Below, piece after piece: positions 17,691 to 26,793 of a stretch of 64,000 nucleotides of DNA. The position numbers and the translations under genes were made by a program. The notes under the pieces were generated by a model. That model did no database searches, had not been told where the DNA came from, and saw only the letters and a program-made list of their open reading frames with translations. Position 1 is the stretch's first letter; every line of letters starts with the position of its first letter. The DNA is from Synechococcus sp. BSA11S. Its GTDB lineage: Bacteria; Cyanobacteriota; Cyanobacteriia; PCC-6307; Cyanobiaceae. The stretch lies in NCBI RefSeq assembly GCF_014224355.1, contig NZ_VNWP01000008.1, forward strand, positions 62,001 to 126,000, read 5' to 3'.

Positions 17691-19112
17691 ATGGTCAGCT
17701 CAGCTCAGGATGTGCTTCGCCGGATCAAGGACGAGGGTCTCGAGCTGATCGACCTCAAGTTCGCCGACCTCCATGGCAAATGGCAGCACCTCACCGTCTG
17801 CGCCGAGATGCTCGATGAGGAGGCCTTCCGCACGGGCCTGGCCTTCGATGGCTCTTCGATCCGCGGCTGGAAGGCGATCAATCAATCGGACATGGCGATG
17901 GTGCCCGATCCGGCCACGGCCTGGATCGATCCGTTTTTCCGTCACAAGACCCTCAGCCTGATCTGCTCGATCCGGGAGCCCCGCAGCGGGCAGCCCTATG
18001 GACGCTGCCCCAGGGCGCTGGCCGAGCGGGCGCTGGCCCATCTGGCCGGCACGGGCCTGGCCGACACGGCCTTCTTCGGACCGGAACCGGAGTTCTTCCT
18101 GTTCGAGGACGTCCGCTACAGCTCCAGCGAGGCCGGCTGCTCCTACAGCGTCGACTCGATCGAAGCCCCCTGGAATTCCGGTCGGCTGGAGGAGGGGGGG
18201 AACCTCGCCTACAAGATGAATCTCAAGGAGGGGTATTTCCCATTACCACCCAATGATGTCTTTCAGGACATCCGCAGCGAGATGCTGCTGACCCTGGGGC
18301 AACTGGGGGTCCCGATCGAGAAGCATCACCACGAGGTGGCGGCCGCCGGCCAGCAGGAGCTGGGCATGAAGTTCGCGGAGCTGATCAGCGCGGCCGACAA
18401 TGTGATGACCTACAAATATGTGGTGCGCAACGTGGCCCGCAGGTACGGCCGCACCGCCACCTTCATGCCCAAGCCGGTGTTCGCCGACAACGGCAGTGGC
18501 ATGCACGTGCATCAGAGCCTCTGGAAAGGGGGGCAACCCCTGTTCTTCGGTCTGGGCACCTACGCCGACCTCTCCCAGACGGCCCGCTGGTACATCGGCG
18601 GTCTGCTCAGGCATGCCCCCAGCTTCCTGGCCTTCACCAACCCCACCACCAACAGCTACAAGCGCCTGGTGCCCGGCTTCGAGGCACCTGTGAACCTGGT
18701 GTATTCCCAGGGGAACCGCTCGGCGGCCGTGCGCATCCCCCTCAGCGGCGACAACCCCAGGGCGAAGCGCCTCGAGTTCCGCACCGGCGATGCCATGGCC
18801 AACCCCTACCTGGCCTTTTCAGCGATGCTGATGGCAGGACTCGATGGAATCCGCCAGCAGATCGATCCTGGCGACGGAATGGATCTGGATCTGTTCGAGT
18901 TGGCTGCCGAGGACCTGGAGCATGTCGCCACGGTGCCCGCGTCGCTCAGCGGCGCCCTGGAAGCCCTCGAGGCCGACAAGGACTACCTGCTCGCCGGGGA
19001 TGTGTTCAGCGACGACCTGATCAGCAACTGGATCGCCCTCAAGTACGAGGAGGTGCAGCAGTTGCGGCAACGACCCCATCCCTACGAGTTCAGCCTGTAT
19101 TACGACGCCTGA
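17691..19112 (+). CDS. glnA: glutamine synthetase type I
   Basis: Dodecameric enzyme that condenses ammonia and glutamate to glutamine, the entry point of nitrogen assimilation. The 473-residue protein shows the Asp50 region FDGSSIRGW, the metal and glutamate motifs [13 protein letters not shown] and [16 protein letters not shown], the ATP-binding [18 protein letters not shown] and the [10 protein letters not shown] loop. At the adenylylation loop, where enterobacterial enzymes have NLYDLP, it reads DLFELAAED, so the modifiable tyrosine is Phe. This fits control by inactivating peptides instead. The ATG at 17691 is preceded by the NtcA-like site. Confidence 0.97.
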   Translation: MVSSAQDVLRRIKDEGLELIDLKFADLHGKWQHLTVCAEMLDEEAFRTGLAFDGSSIRGWKAINQSDMAMVPDPATAWIDPFFRHKTLSLICSIREPRSGQPYGRCPRALAERALAHLAGTGLADTAFFGPEPEFFLFEDVRYSSSEAGCSYSVDSIEAPWNSGRLEEGGNLAYKMNLKEGYFPLPPNDVFQDIRSEMLLTLGQLGVPIEKHHHEVAAAGQQELGMKFAELISAADNVMTYKYVVRNVARRYGRTATFMPKPVFADNGSGMHVHQSLWKGGQPLFFGLGTYADLSQTARWYIGGLLRHAPSFLAFTNPTTNSYKRLVPGFEAPVNLVYSQGNRSAAVRIPLSGDNPRAKRLEFRTGDAMANPYLAFSAMLMAGLDGIRQQIDPGDGMDLDLFELAAEDLEHVATVPASLSGALEALEADKDYLLAGDVFSDDLISNWIALKYEEVQQLRQRPHPYEFSLYYDA

Positions 19113-19323
19113 GCTGGGCCAGGGCACTGGTGTGGAGGTGGCGGGCACGCTCCCGCCGGCGAGCCCAGGCCCGCTGCTGCCCGACGACTTCCCGGCGATC
19201 GCCGGGGTCGTGATGGAGGGTGATCTGGGCCAGTTCGGCGGCATGGCGTCGTCGCTGGCGGCGGTGGGCCCGTGCCCAGGCCAGGAAGGTGGCGTCGATC
19301 TGTTGACTGGATGCAGGGCCCAT
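19090..19323 (-). CDS. small Arg/Ala-rich hypothetical protein
   Basis: A 77-residue basic protein (begins [20 protein letters not shown], then [14 protein letters not shown]), predicted helical and rich in Arg, Ala and His. It is convergent with glnA and overlaps its last 23 bp, filling an otherwise empty 366-bp gap before the methyltransferase gene. No family is recognised. The start MGPASSQQ at 19323 is plausible. High GC makes chance frames of this size common, so this is a moderate call. Confidence 0.45.
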   Translation of the reverse strand: MGPASSQQIDATFLAWARAHRRQRRRHAAELAQITLHHDPGDRREVVGQQRAWARRRERARHLHTSALAQLRRRNTG

Positions 19324-19478
19324 GGCCGGAGCTCCCGATGACCTGGAGCCATTCTGTAGCGGTTGCTACCGGAGCCTGGCTTGTCTTCGCAGGGCTTCAC
19401 GCCCCTGTGGCGCTCGCAGCCAGGGAATGAATCGGCTGAAATGAAGGGCCCTTGCCGCGGTCTTCCCACCGGCACCCC

Positions 19479-20540
19479 ATGCCCGACACCGTCAGTAAAT
19501 TCGCCTATCAGGCCCTGCAGCAGGGCAAGACGATCATGGGTCTGGCCCACAAGGAGCTGGGAGCCCGGCTGATGCGTCTGGTCGATCCCCAGGGGGTCCC
19601 CAAGACGGTGCCGGTGCCGCCGCAGATGAGCCTGGCCCTCAAGGCCTCGATGGACCGGCTGCTGGAGACCGACTGGCAGGAGGCCGAGAGCGGTCTCTAT
19701 CCACCCTCCCTGCTCTTTGATGCCCCGTGGCTCGACTGGGCGGCCCGCTACCCCCTGGTCTGGCTCGAGACTCCCCGGCAGTGGAACCGCCGCACCCAGC
19801 GCAAGGTGCGGGATCTTCCCAGGCACGTTCGCCTGGAGGACTATCCCTCCTATTACCTGCAGAACTTTCACCATCAGACCGATGGCTACCTGAGCGACCA
19901 TTCCGCCGCGCTCTACGACCTCCAGGTTGAAATCCTCTTCAACGGCAGCGCCGATGCCATGCGCCGCCGGCTGATCAGCCCTCTGCAGCGGGGGCTGAGG
20001 GCCTTCGCCCAGCGCTCTCCTGGTCAGCTGCGCCTGCTGGATGTGGCCACGGGCACCGGCCGGACCCTGCGCCAGCTGCGTGGTGGCCTCCCTGAGATCC
20101 AGCTGGTGGGCCTCGACCTCTCCGCCTCCTACCTGCGTGAAGCCAACCGTTGCCTCAGCCAGCTGCCGGGTGAGTTGCCCCAGCTGGTGCAGGGCAACGC
20201 CGAGAGCCTTCCCTTCGCCGACGCCACCTTCCAGGCGGTGAGCTGTGTGTTCCTCTTCCACGAGCTTCCCGGTGAAGCCCGTCAGAACGTTCTGCAGGAA
20301 TGTTTCCGGGTGATCGAACCCGGTGGCGTGCTGGTGCTGGCCGACTCGATCCAGCTGGCCGATTCACCCGAGTTCTCCGTCGCGCTGGAGAATTTCCGCC
20401 GGGCCTTCCATGAGCCCTACTACCGCGATTACATCTCTGACGACATCGAAGCCCGCCTCGGCCAGGCCGGCTTCAGCGGGATCAGCGCCCGCTCCCATTT
20501 CATGACCCGGGTCTGGTCCGCCACCAAGCCCCTGACTTGA
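19479..20540 (+). CDS. SAM-dependent methyltransferase (UbiE-like)
   Basis: Class I methyltransferase of 353 aa. Motif I is LLDVATGTGRTLRQL near residue 187, the acidic ribose-binding end of beta-2 is VGLDLSASYLREA, and motif II/III are SLPFADATFQAVSCVFLFHEL and FRVIEPGGVLVLADS. The N-terminal 170 residues (including RLEDYPSYYLQNFHHQTDGY) are an extension typical of a cyanobacterial group near UbiE/MenG. The substrate may be a quinone or lipid but is unknown. The start MPDTVSKFAYQ at 19479 avoids an atypical 9-residue extension. Confidence 0.82.
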   Translation: MPDTVSKFAYQALQQGKTIMGLAHKELGARLMRLVDPQGVPKTVPVPPQMSLALKASMDRLLETDWQEAESGLYPPSLLFDAPWLDWAARYPLVWLETPRQWNRRTQRKVRDLPRHVRLEDYPSYYLQNFHHQTDGYLSDHSAALYDLQVEILFNGSADAMRRRLISPLQRGLRAFAQRSPGQLRLLDVATGTGRTLRQLRGGLPEIQLVGLDLSASYLREANRCLSQLPGELPQLVQGNAESLPFADATFQAVSCVFLFHELPGEARQNVLQECFRVIEPGGVLVLADSIQLADSPEFSVALENFRRAFHEPYYRDYISDDIEARLGQAGFSGISARSHFMTRVWSATKPLT

Positions 20541-20633
20541 GTGAAGTCCGAGCCTGAGCACATCACTCCCCCTCCTGAGGCAGACCTTGCAGATTCTGAA
20601 TAGTTTTCACAGACATCTGTGCGCGTTAGACCC

Positions 20634-21032
20634 ATGACCAATCCGTTCCATCTGCGTTGGTTGCAGGGCTGGACTTTTCAGACGGTGCTGATGGAAGGAC
20701 ACGTCCAGATCGAAGCTCACGGCTACGGCATCCGCCTGCGCACCCCTCTTTTGGCAGGGGAGAGTCCACGCGCCGGAGCCGACAGACTGGTGCTTCAGGA
20801 GGACCGCCGGCGCCGCTCCCTGCATCACGCCTGGCGTCGGGGCCAGCTTCAGCGCCCCACCCCGGCCTCTGTGGCCGCTGTCCCGCCGCTGAGTGATCCG
20901 GCCGTCGACCCCCTGACCCTCCCCGTCCCCCCCAAGGAGGTTCTCTTCGCCAGCGGAGGCCTGTTCTCCGAGGGCAGCCCCTACCTGGTGGGTCTGCTGG
21001 AGGAGGCCCCCCAGCCGCTGCTGGCCGTTTAG
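20634..21032 (+). CDS. hypothetical protein
   Basis: A 132-residue soluble protein beginning MTNPFHLRWLQGWTFQTVLM, with a likely beta-rich first half (EGHVQIEAHGYGIRLRTPLL) and a Pro-rich linker. No catalytic motif or membrane helix is visible. ATG 20634 follows a 93-bp gap after the methyltransferase. Its 3' end overlaps by 4 bp the end of a convergent small membrane protein gene. The absence of a good opposite-strand alternative and the sensible composition support it. Family and function are not recognised. Confidence 0.6.
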   Translation: MTNPFHLRWLQGWTFQTVLMEGHVQIEAHGYGIRLRTPLLAGESPRAGADRLVLQEDRRRRSLHHAWRRGQLQRPTPASVAAVPPLSDPAVDPLTLPVPPKEVLFASGGLFSEGSPYLVGLLEEAPQPLLAV

Positions 21033-21358
21033 CGCAACAGCCACCAGGCCAGGAGCATCCCGAGCCCGCCCCAGCGCAGGGCCTTCCAGAGCACCGTCTC
21101 CTGCCACCGGCTGGCGCGCAGAGCGGTGGGCAGGGGATCCAGCAACCGTTGACCCAGCTCAAGCCGTTGGTTCAACCGTCGCCAGCTGCTGGAGAGGTCT
21201 CCGGGGCTCTCCGCTTCCGCGGCGGACAGCCGCTTCCCCTGAGAGGCCACCGTGAGCAGGGTGGAGAGCCCATGCAACCAGCCGGATCGGCGACGGATCA
21301 ACCGCTTGAGCGGTCGACGGAATCGGCGACCCGGTCGACGCCGCGAAGGGAAGGCCAT
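21029..21358 (-). CDS. basic hypothetical protein with C-terminal membrane helix
   Basis: A 109-residue protein: an Arg-rich N-terminus (MAFPSRRRPGRRFRRPLKRL), a helical middle (SSSWRRLNQRLELGQRLLDP) and a C-terminal hydrophobic stretch (ALRWGGLGMLLAWWLL). The start ATG at 21358 lies 9 bp from the ATG of the divergent gene at 21368, so promoters must overlap the coding regions. A GTG at 21382 is an alternative start. No known domain is recognised; it may be a small tail-anchored membrane protein. Confidence 0.5.
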   Translation of the reverse strand: MAFPSRRRPGRRFRRPLKRLIRRRSGWLHGLSTLLTVASQGKRLSAAEAESPGDLSSSWRRLNQRLELGQRLLDPLPTALRASRWQETVLWKALRWGGLGMLLAWWLLR

Positions 21359-21367
21359 CGCGTCAGG

Positions 21368-21715
21368 ATGGATCTTCACCACGTCCTCCGTCCAGTGCCG
21401 CTTTCTTCAGCGCCCGCTGCCCCCCCACGGAGCGGATCCCCCCAGACCTGGCCGGATTCCAGCCGCCAGCTGGCGGAGGAGCTCCAGCGGCTGCTGGCCA
21501 TCGACGGCCGAGACTGGCATGCCCAGAAGGGGCACAAGCCCAGGCGAGCGGCTGAGCAGGTGGCTGCAGCCCTGGTGCATCTGCTCTCTGAGCAGAGCCC
21601 GCCCCAGCGCCTTGAGGGTGATGCCCAGCGACGGGCGATCGAACTGCTCGAGCATGGGCTGGCCTGGCTGAAGGGGGACCTGCGCGACCCCGGTTGCCCC
21701 AGCCACGGCCACTGA
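21368..21715 (+). CDS. conserved picocyanobacterial protein (DUF6439-like)
   Basis: The 115-residue product has a Pro/Ser-rich start, then a conserved-looking helical region with QLAEELQRLLAIDGRDWH, AQKGHKPRRAAEQVAAALVH, and the C-terminal LAWLKGDLRDPGCPSHGH. I associate this pattern with a picocyanobacterial domain of unknown function (DUF6439); that name is from memory. ATG 21368 is chosen because the in-frame sequence upstream lies opposite the divergent gene. No function is known. Confidence 0.6.
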   Translation: MDLHHVLRPVPLSSAPAAPPRSGSPQTWPDSSRQLAEELQRLLAIDGRDWHAQKGHKPRRAAEQVAAALVHLLSEQSPPQRLEGDAQRRAIELLEHGLAWLKGDLRDPGCPSHGH

Positions 21716-21740
21716 ATCAACGAGATTCCTGGTCTGGGGT

Positions 21741-22163
21741 TCAGACCCGGTGTCGCTGGGCCGCCAGCTGCAGGCGGTTGCCCCGCTCGCTCCAGCGCAC
21801 GTCGTCGAAGCAGTGGTGAATCAGGAAGAAACCTCTGCCGCAGCAGGCATCACTGCGCTCGGGCAGTTCGTTGGAGCGGGCGCACACCGGCACACCACAG
21901 CCCTCATCCTGGATCTGCCAGATCACCCAGTGGGGGGTGAGGATCCGGCGGATGCGCAGGCACTTGCCTGGATCACCGCCATTGCCGTGCCTGACCGCAT
22001 TGACCAGGGCCTCCTGGAGTCCGAGTTGCAGCTCCGCCAGGTTGGCGGCTGTTTCCATCGGCTCGAGCAGCAGCTCCACCAGTGGTGCGAGCTGCAGGGT
22101 GGAGGGAGTGATGAAATCGGTCCACCGCAGCGGAGTGATCAGGCGCCGAAGCATCCACACCAA
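21741..22163 (-). CDS. RsbW-like anti-sigma regulatory factor (HATPase)
   Basis: Small GHKL-type ATP-binding protein, 140 aa. The N box is in LQEALVNAVRHGNGGDPG, the G1 region is WQIQDEGCGVPV, and the G2-like glycine motif is CGRGFFLIHHCFDDV. These match stand-alone RsbW/SpoIIAB-type serine kinases that bind sigma factors or anti-sigma antagonists. No anti-anti-sigma or sigma gene is adjacent, so the partner is unknown. It is the last of two leftward genes after the GUN4 protein gene. Confidence 0.8.
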   Translation of the reverse strand: MVWMLRRLITPLRWTDFITPSTLQLAPLVELLLEPMETAANLAELQLGLQEALVNAVRHGNGGDPGKCLRIRRILTPHWVIWQIQDEGCGVPVCARSNELPERSDACCGRGFFLIHHCFDDVRWSERGNRLQLAAQRHRV

Positions 22164-22205
22164 CCAGGGCTGAATTTGACCCTAACGCTCCGTGCCGCCC
22201 CCGGC

Positions 22206-22931
22206 TCAACGGGTGCTGATTCTTTGTTGCACGGCCGGGTGGTTGAGCAGGGCGTCCATCAGCCGAACGCCGCGCAACTGATTGATCAGGGGCATGTGGC
22301 CCTCCGGCGCCTCCAGGTTCCACTGGAACGCACTGGGGTAGCGGGTCCAGGTGCCCTCACACTTCCAGCCCAGCCTGGGCCAGAGCTGCTCCCAGCGGCC
22401 GTTGCAGGCCCGCAGCAGTCTTCTCTGCACGGAGAATCCGAAGCGGGCCCGTGAGTAGACCACCCAGAGCCGATCGAGGCTGGTCAGATCGAGGGGGGGC
22501 ATGGGAGCCACCTCGCTGTAATAGACGTAGCCCCGCCGCATCGCTTCAGCTCCGGCCAGCTGCCTGAGCACCTCGCTGGTGATCCGGTCCGCCTGCTCGA
22601 AGCGGCGCTGGGCCAGGGCCTCCTGCAGAGAGGCGTAGGAGATGCCGGCATCACTCCCCACTCGCAGCCAACCGTCCGGATGGCCCTCGAGCAAAGCGGT
22701 CCTGTGGCTGTCGTCCTGGGCCATCAAGGCCTGAACCCAGACCCCAGCGATCCAGTCGTCCCCCTCGGGATCGTGGCGCGAGAGGGCGTCCAGCAACAGG
22801 GGGCGCAGCTCCGGGAGGCGGGCCTCGATCTGGGGAAGCAGACTCCGCCGCTGCCGAGGAGAGCTCGAACCGAAGCGCTCGAGCAGCAGTTCGGCGCTGG
22901 CCGTGGCGGAAGCGGGTGGACCGGAAAGCAT
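22206..22931 (-). CDS. GUN4 domain protein
   Basis: Porphyrin-binding GUN4 family protein. True GUN4 binds protoporphyrin IX and Mg-protoporphyrin and stimulates magnesium chelatase in chlorophyll synthesis. The 241-residue protein has a helical N-terminal domain (LLPQIEARLPELRPLLLDAL) and a C-terminal GUN4 core (LDRLWVVYSRARFGFSVQRR, FQWNLEAPEGHMPLINQLRG). The core follows family spacing, including the Phe/Trp-rich binding cleft. The start MLSGPPASATAS at 22931 is preferred. It could be the chelatase regulator or one of the paralogues many cyanobacteria carry. Confidence 0.85.
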   Translation of the reverse strand: MLSGPPASATASAELLLERFGSSSPRQRRSLLPQIEARLPELRPLLLDALSRHDPEGDDWIAGVWVQALMAQDDSHRTALLEGHPDGWLRVGSDAGISYASLQEALAQRRFEQADRITSEVLRQLAGAEAMRRGYVYYSEVAPMPPLDLTSLDRLWVVYSRARFGFSVQRRLLRACNGRWEQLWPRLGWKCEGTWTRYPSAFQWNLEAPEGHMPLINQLRGVRLMDALLNHPAVQQRISTR

Positions 22932-23002
22932 GGAGTTCGGCGGGCCTGAGCCTGGCCTGCGTGGGCCCACTATGTCAGGCAAGGTCCGTGGGGTGGGGCG
23001 CG

Positions 23003-24115
23003 ATGGCGTCGTGGCTGGCGATCGATGCCTTCCTGCAAGGCGAGGGAGCGGTGCTGGATGTGCGTAGCCCGGCGGAGTTCGCCCAGGGGCACATCCCCGG
23101 AGCCCGCAACCTGCCCCTGTTCAGCGACCATGAGCGGGCTGAGGTGGGGCTGACCTACAAGCAGCGGGGTTCCCAGCAGGCGGTTCGAGCGGGGCTGGCC
23201 CTGGTGGGCCCCAAGCTGGCGGTCCTCGGCGATGGGCTCCTCGCCCACCATCAGGCCGCTGGCGGTGGGCCCCTGCGCATCCATTGCTGGCGCGGCGGCA
23301 TGCGCTCCGCCAGCATCGGCTGGCTGGCCGAAACCCTCGGGCTGCCCGTACAGCTGCTGGAGGGGGGCTACAAGGCCTATCGCCGCTGGGTGCTGGCCCG
23401 CTTCGAGCGCTCCTGGCCCCTGCGCCTGCTGGGGGGGCGCACCGGCACCGGCAAGACCGACCTGCTGCTGGAGCTGGCCCATCGCGGCCTGGCCGTGGTC
23501 GATCTCGAAGGCCTGGCCCACCACCGCGGCAGCAGCTTCGGAGGCCTCGGGATGCCACCCCAGCCAAGCAACGAGCACTATGAGAACCGGCTGGCGGCGT
23601 CCCTGGATGCCTGCCGTGGGGCCGAGGCGATCTGGCTGGAGGCCGAAAGTGCCCAGGTGGGGCGCTGCCGCATTCCCGCAGGCCTCTGGCGGCAGATGCA
23701 GAACGCTGCGGTGCTGGAGATCCGTCGCCCGCTCAGCGAGCGGTTGCGACGGCTGGTGCAGGTGTACGGGGGGCAGGACCCTGAAGCCCTCTCGGAGGCC
23801 ACCCGGCGGATCGCCCGGCGGCTGGGACCCGCCCGCACCCAGGCGGCCCTGGCGGCGATTGAGAGTCGCGACTGGAGCGAGGCCTGCCGTTGGATGCTCG
23901 ACTACTACGACCGCTGCTACGACCACGAGCTGGAGCGGCAGCGCAAGCGGCCGGTGGCCGGCGCCAGCCACAGCTCTCTGGAGCTTCACGACTGGGATGA
24001 GCGGCGTGCGGCCGACTGGCTGCGGGAGCAGGGTTGGCTGGCCAGCGCTGCTGGAGCCGGCCCGGAAGATCAAGCCCATGTGAACCCTGAAGGCGGGATC
24101 GGAGGCTCTGCTTAG
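23003..24115 (+). CDS. mnmH: tRNA 2-selenouridine synthase
   Basis: Enzyme (SelU/YbbB) that replaces the sulfur of 2-thiouridine at wobble uridine 34 with selenium through geranylated intermediates. It has an N-terminal rhodanese domain with [19 protein letters not shown] and the catalytic cysteine in [12 protein letters not shown], then a P-loop domain with [16 protein letters not shown]. The C-terminal [14 protein letters not shown] matches the family. Length 370 aa from ATG 23003; an upstream in-frame ATG overlaps the divergent GUN4 gene. No selD is visible nearby, so use of selenium depends on genes elsewhere. Confidence 0.92.
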   Translation: MASWLAIDAFLQGEGAVLDVRSPAEFAQGHIPGARNLPLFSDHERAEVGLTYKQRGSQQAVRAGLALVGPKLAVLGDGLLAHHQAAGGGPLRIHCWRGGMRSASIGWLAETLGLPVQLLEGGYKAYRRWVLARFERSWPLRLLGGRTGTGKTDLLLELAHRGLAVVDLEGLAHHRGSSFGGLGMPPQPSNEHYENRLAASLDACRGAEAIWLEAESAQVGRCRIPAGLWRQMQNAAVLEIRRPLSERLRRLVQVYGGQDPEALSEATRRIARRLGPARTQAALAAIESRDWSEACRWMLDYYDRCYDHELERQRKRPVAGASHSSLELHDWDERRAADWLREQGWLASAAGAGPEDQAHVNPEGGIGGSA

Positions 24116-24137
24116 GATCGGACTTTGCCCCACCCCG

Positions 24138-24539
24138 ATGACGGCCATTCAGTTCTTTCGCGGGGTGGACGAGCCCGTGGTTCCCGATATCCGGCTGACC
24201 CGCTCCCGCGATGGACGAACCGGCCAGGCCCTGTTCGTGTTCGAGCAACCCCAGGCGCTCGCCCCTGAAACCATGGGCGACATCACCGGCATGTTCCTGC
24301 TCGACGAGGAAGGTGAACTGGTCACGCGGGAGGTGAAGGCCCGCTTCGTGAACGGCAAACCCAGTGCCCTCGAGGCCACCTACACCTGGAAGACGGAAGA
24401 GGACTTCGGCCGCTTCATGCGTTTCGCCGAGCGCTACGCCGCCGGCCATGGTCTCGGCTTCGCCGAGAAGGACGGGGAGCCCGACACCCCGGACGCCAGT
24501 CCCGATCCGGGCGCCGAGGGCGAACCCGCAGACGCTTGA
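24138..24539 (+). CDS. psb28: photosystem II assembly factor Psb28
   Basis: Cytoplasmic-side PSII assembly protein that binds CP47-containing intermediates. The family core is complete: [38 protein letters not shown]-like [17 protein letters not shown] and [18 protein letters not shown]. The 133-aa product has an acidic Asp/Glu/Pro-rich tail of about 20 residues beyond the usual end. Its stop overlaps the TTG start of the next permease gene, so the three genes psb28 and two AI-2E permeases may be cotranscribed. Confidence 0.95.
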   Translation: MTAIQFFRGVDEPVVPDIRLTRSRDGRTGQALFVFEQPQALAPETMGDITGMFLLDEEGELVTREVKARFVNGKPSALEATYTWKTEEDFGRFMRFAERYAAGHGLGFAEKDGEPDTPDASPDPGAEGEPADA

Positions 24540-25609
24540 AATTCGGGCAGTGGCTGGGCCTGGCGGCCATCATCGCCGCCGTGGCCCTGCTCTGGAACCT
24601 GCGGGGGCTGCTGTTGCAGCTGTTTGCCGCCGTGGTGCTGGCCCTGGCGATCTGCACCCTGGTGGGCGCCGTGCGCGAGCGTCTGGGTTGCCCCAGGCCC
24701 CTGGCTCTGGTGATCAGCCTGGTGGGACTGGCCATGGTGGTGGTGGTGGGCAGTGCCGTGCTGATTCCTCCCTTCGTGGAGCAGTTCGCGGAGCTGCTGG
24801 CCAAGCTGCCCGATGCGGCTGATGTGCTGATCGGCCTGGCGCGCCGGGTGCTCTCCAACGTGAGCCGGATCCTCTATGGCCGCCATGACGGCTCGCTGGA
24901 GTGGTTGCAGCAGCTCTGGCCGTCCGAGGGGCCCAGTCCCGAAGTGGTGGCGGGTGGTCTTGGAGGGGGAGCAATGCGGCTGCTGGGCCTGGCCAGCAAC
25001 CTGGGCAGCGGCACCCTGCAGTTTGTCTTCGTGATAGCGGTGAGCCTGATGCTGGCGGTGCAACCCACCGCCTACCGCGGTGTGCTGGTGCTGCTGGCCC
25101 CTTCCTTCTACCGCCGCCGCTTCAGGCGTGTGCTGGATCTCTGCGGAGCGGCCCTCAGCGCCTGGATGGTGGGGGTGGTGATCAGCTCCCTGTTCGTGGC
25201 TCTGCTGGCGGGCGTCGGCCTGTCGCTGCTTGGGGTGAAGCTGGTGGTGGCCAATGCCCTGCTGGCGGGCCTGCTCAATGTGATTCCGAACGTGGGTCCC
25301 ACCCTGAGCACGGTGTTCCCGATGTCGGTGGCTCTGCTCGACGCCCCCTGGAAGGCCCTGGCCGTGCTCGGCCTCTACGTGGTGGTTCAGCACCTGGAGA
25401 GCTATGTGATCACCCCATCGGTGATGCACGCCAAAGTGCACCTGCTGCCGGGCCTCACCCTCACGGCCCAGTTCCTGTTCACGATTCTGTTCGGACCGCT
25501 GGGGCTGCTGCTGGCTCTGCCGATGGCCGTGTGCGTCCAGGTGATCGTGCGCGAGGTGATCATCCACGACATCCTGGATCCCTGGAAGCGTCAGCGCCTG
25601 TCCCCATGA
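24536..25609 (+). CDS. AI-2E family permease (first copy)
   Basis: Polytopic membrane protein of the AI-2E/PerM (UPF0118) family, 357 aa with about eight membrane segments. Typical landmarks are the paired N-terminal helices ([20 protein letters not shown]), the soluble middle ([20 protein letters not shown]) and the C-terminal [20 protein letters not shown] and [19 protein letters not shown]. Members export small molecules or ions; some are Na+/H+ antiporters. The start is a TTG at 24536 overlapping the psb28 stop. The adjacent paralogue suggests a tandem duplication. Confidence 0.88.
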   Translation: MKFGQWLGLAAIIAAVALLWNLRGLLLQLFAAVVLALAICTLVGAVRERLGCPRPLALVISLVGLAMVVVVGSAVLIPPFVEQFAELLAKLPDAADVLIGLARRVLSNVSRILYGRHDGSLEWLQQLWPSEGPSPEVVAGGLGGGAMRLLGLASNLGSGTLQFVFVIAVSLMLAVQPTAYRGVLVLLAPSFYRRRFRRVLDLCGAALSAWMVGVVISSLFVALLAGVGLSLLGVKLVVANALLAGLLNVIPNVGPTLSTVFPMSVALLDAPWKALAVLGLYVVVQHLESYVITPSVMHAKVHLLPGLTLTAQFLFTILFGPLGLLLALPMAVCVQVIVREVIIHDILDPWKRQRLSP

Positions 25610-26607
25610 ACGGCCGTGCCCTGCTGGGGACCCTCGCCCTGGTGCTGCTGGCGCTGCTGGTGTGGGAACTGCGCTGGGTGCTGCTGGTGCTCTTCGGGGC
25701 CGTGGTGCTGGCCGTGGCGCTGGACGTGCCGGTGAGCCTCCTGCGCCGTCGCCTGCCCCTGAACCGTCCCAGCGCCGTGGCCCTGGTGATGGCGGCCCTG
25801 GTGGTGGTGGGCTGGAAGGTGTCCGACCTCTTGCTTCCTGAACTGTTGCAGCAGGCCAACCAGCTCACCCAGTTGCTGCCCGTGCTGTTGCAGCGGCTGG
25901 GGGACCTGGCGGGAGGCTCCACGGCCTTTCGCGGCCTCGAAGACAGGCTGCTGGAGCTGGCCACCTGGGAGAAACTGCAGCCCCTGGGCAGTCAGCTGCT
26001 GGGGGTGGCCGGAGGCGCCGCCAATTCCACCATCCAGATCCTGCTGATGGTGCTTCTGGCGATCCTGCTGGCCCTGGATCCAAGGCCGCACCAACGGCTG
26101 GTGCTGGCCGCCACGCCCCAGTTCTGGCGCGGTTCGATGCAGTCGCTGCTGCGGGAGTCGCGCCAGGCGCTCGGCGGCTGGCTGGCAGGGATGACGCTCT
26201 CGGCGGTCACCGTGTTCCTCCTCACCTGGGCTGGTCTGGCCCTGCTTCAGGTTCCCCTGGCCCTGCTGAGCGGACTGGTCTGCGGTCTGCTCACCTTTGT
26301 GCCCACGATCGGCCCCACGGTGGCCACGCTTCTGCCCCTGGCGGTGGCCCTGCTGATCTCCCCTGCCAAGGTGGTCCAGGTGCTGATGCTGCGGCTGCTG
26401 CTGCAGAACGCCGAAGCCTTCGTTCTCACCCCCCTGCTGCTCAGCCGCACGGTCAACCTGCTGCCCACCGTGGCCCTGATGGCCCAGTTGAGCCTGGGCG
26501 CTCTGCTCGGCCTGCCCGGAGTGCTGCTGGCTCTGCCGCTGGTGGTGGTGCTGCAGGTGATCTCTCAGCGCGTGCTGGTGGAGCAGATGATGGATCGCTG
26601 GACCTGA
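25606..26607 (+). CDS. AI-2E family permease (second copy)
   Basis: Paralogue of the preceding permease, 333 aa, with the same layout: N-terminal helices (ALVLLALLVWELRWVLLVLF), soluble segment (LPELLQQANQLTQLLPVLLQ) and the signature FVPTIGPTVATLLPLAVALL near the C-terminus. The ATG overlaps the previous stop by 4 bp. The two copies differ clearly in the loops, so this is an old duplication and the products may form a hetero-oligomer or transport different substrates. It converges on a short membrane protein gene. Confidence 0.88.
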   Translation: MNGRALLGTLALVLLALLVWELRWVLLVLFGAVVLAVALDVPVSLLRRRLPLNRPSAVALVMAALVVVGWKVSDLLLPELLQQANQLTQLLPVLLQRLGDLAGGSTAFRGLEDRLLELATWEKLQPLGSQLLGVAGGAANSTIQILLMVLLAILLALDPRPHQRLVLAATPQFWRGSMQSLLRESRQALGGWLAGMTLSAVTVFLLTWAGLALLQVPLALLSGLVCGLLTFVPTIGPTVATLLPLAVALLISPAKVVQVLMLRLLLQNAEAFVLTPLLLSRTVNLLPTVALMAQLSLGALLGLPGVLLALPLVVVLQVISQRVLVEQMMDRWT

Positions 26608-26793
26608 TCAGCGGTAGTGGCGGATCAGACTGGGCGTGAGCACCAGCACCGCCACGGCCAGGGGATGCTGCTGCATGGCCGTCACCAGCGACGACCAGGT
26701 GAAATGGTCAAGCAGGAGCCGCAGTTCCGACCTCAGATCCCCGAGCGCCAACAGGACCAGCAGCAGTGGGATCAGCGGCGGGACGCGCGGCAT
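26608..26793 (-). CDS. small membrane protein downstream of secF
   Basis: A 61-residue protein starting MPRVPPLIPLLLVLLALGDL, with two hydrophobic segments (the second is HPLAVAVLVLTPSLI) and a short linker with LRSELRLLLDHFTW. The ATG at 26793 overlaps the secF stop (TGATG), pointing to translational coupling. The composition and tight placement argue for a real gene, and it looks like small conserved picocyanobacterial membrane proteins. Whether it works with SecDF is unknown. Confidence 0.65.
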   Translation of the reverse strand: MPRVPPLIPLLLVLLALGDLRSELRLLLDHFTWSSLVTAMQQHPLAVAVLVLTPSLIRHYR

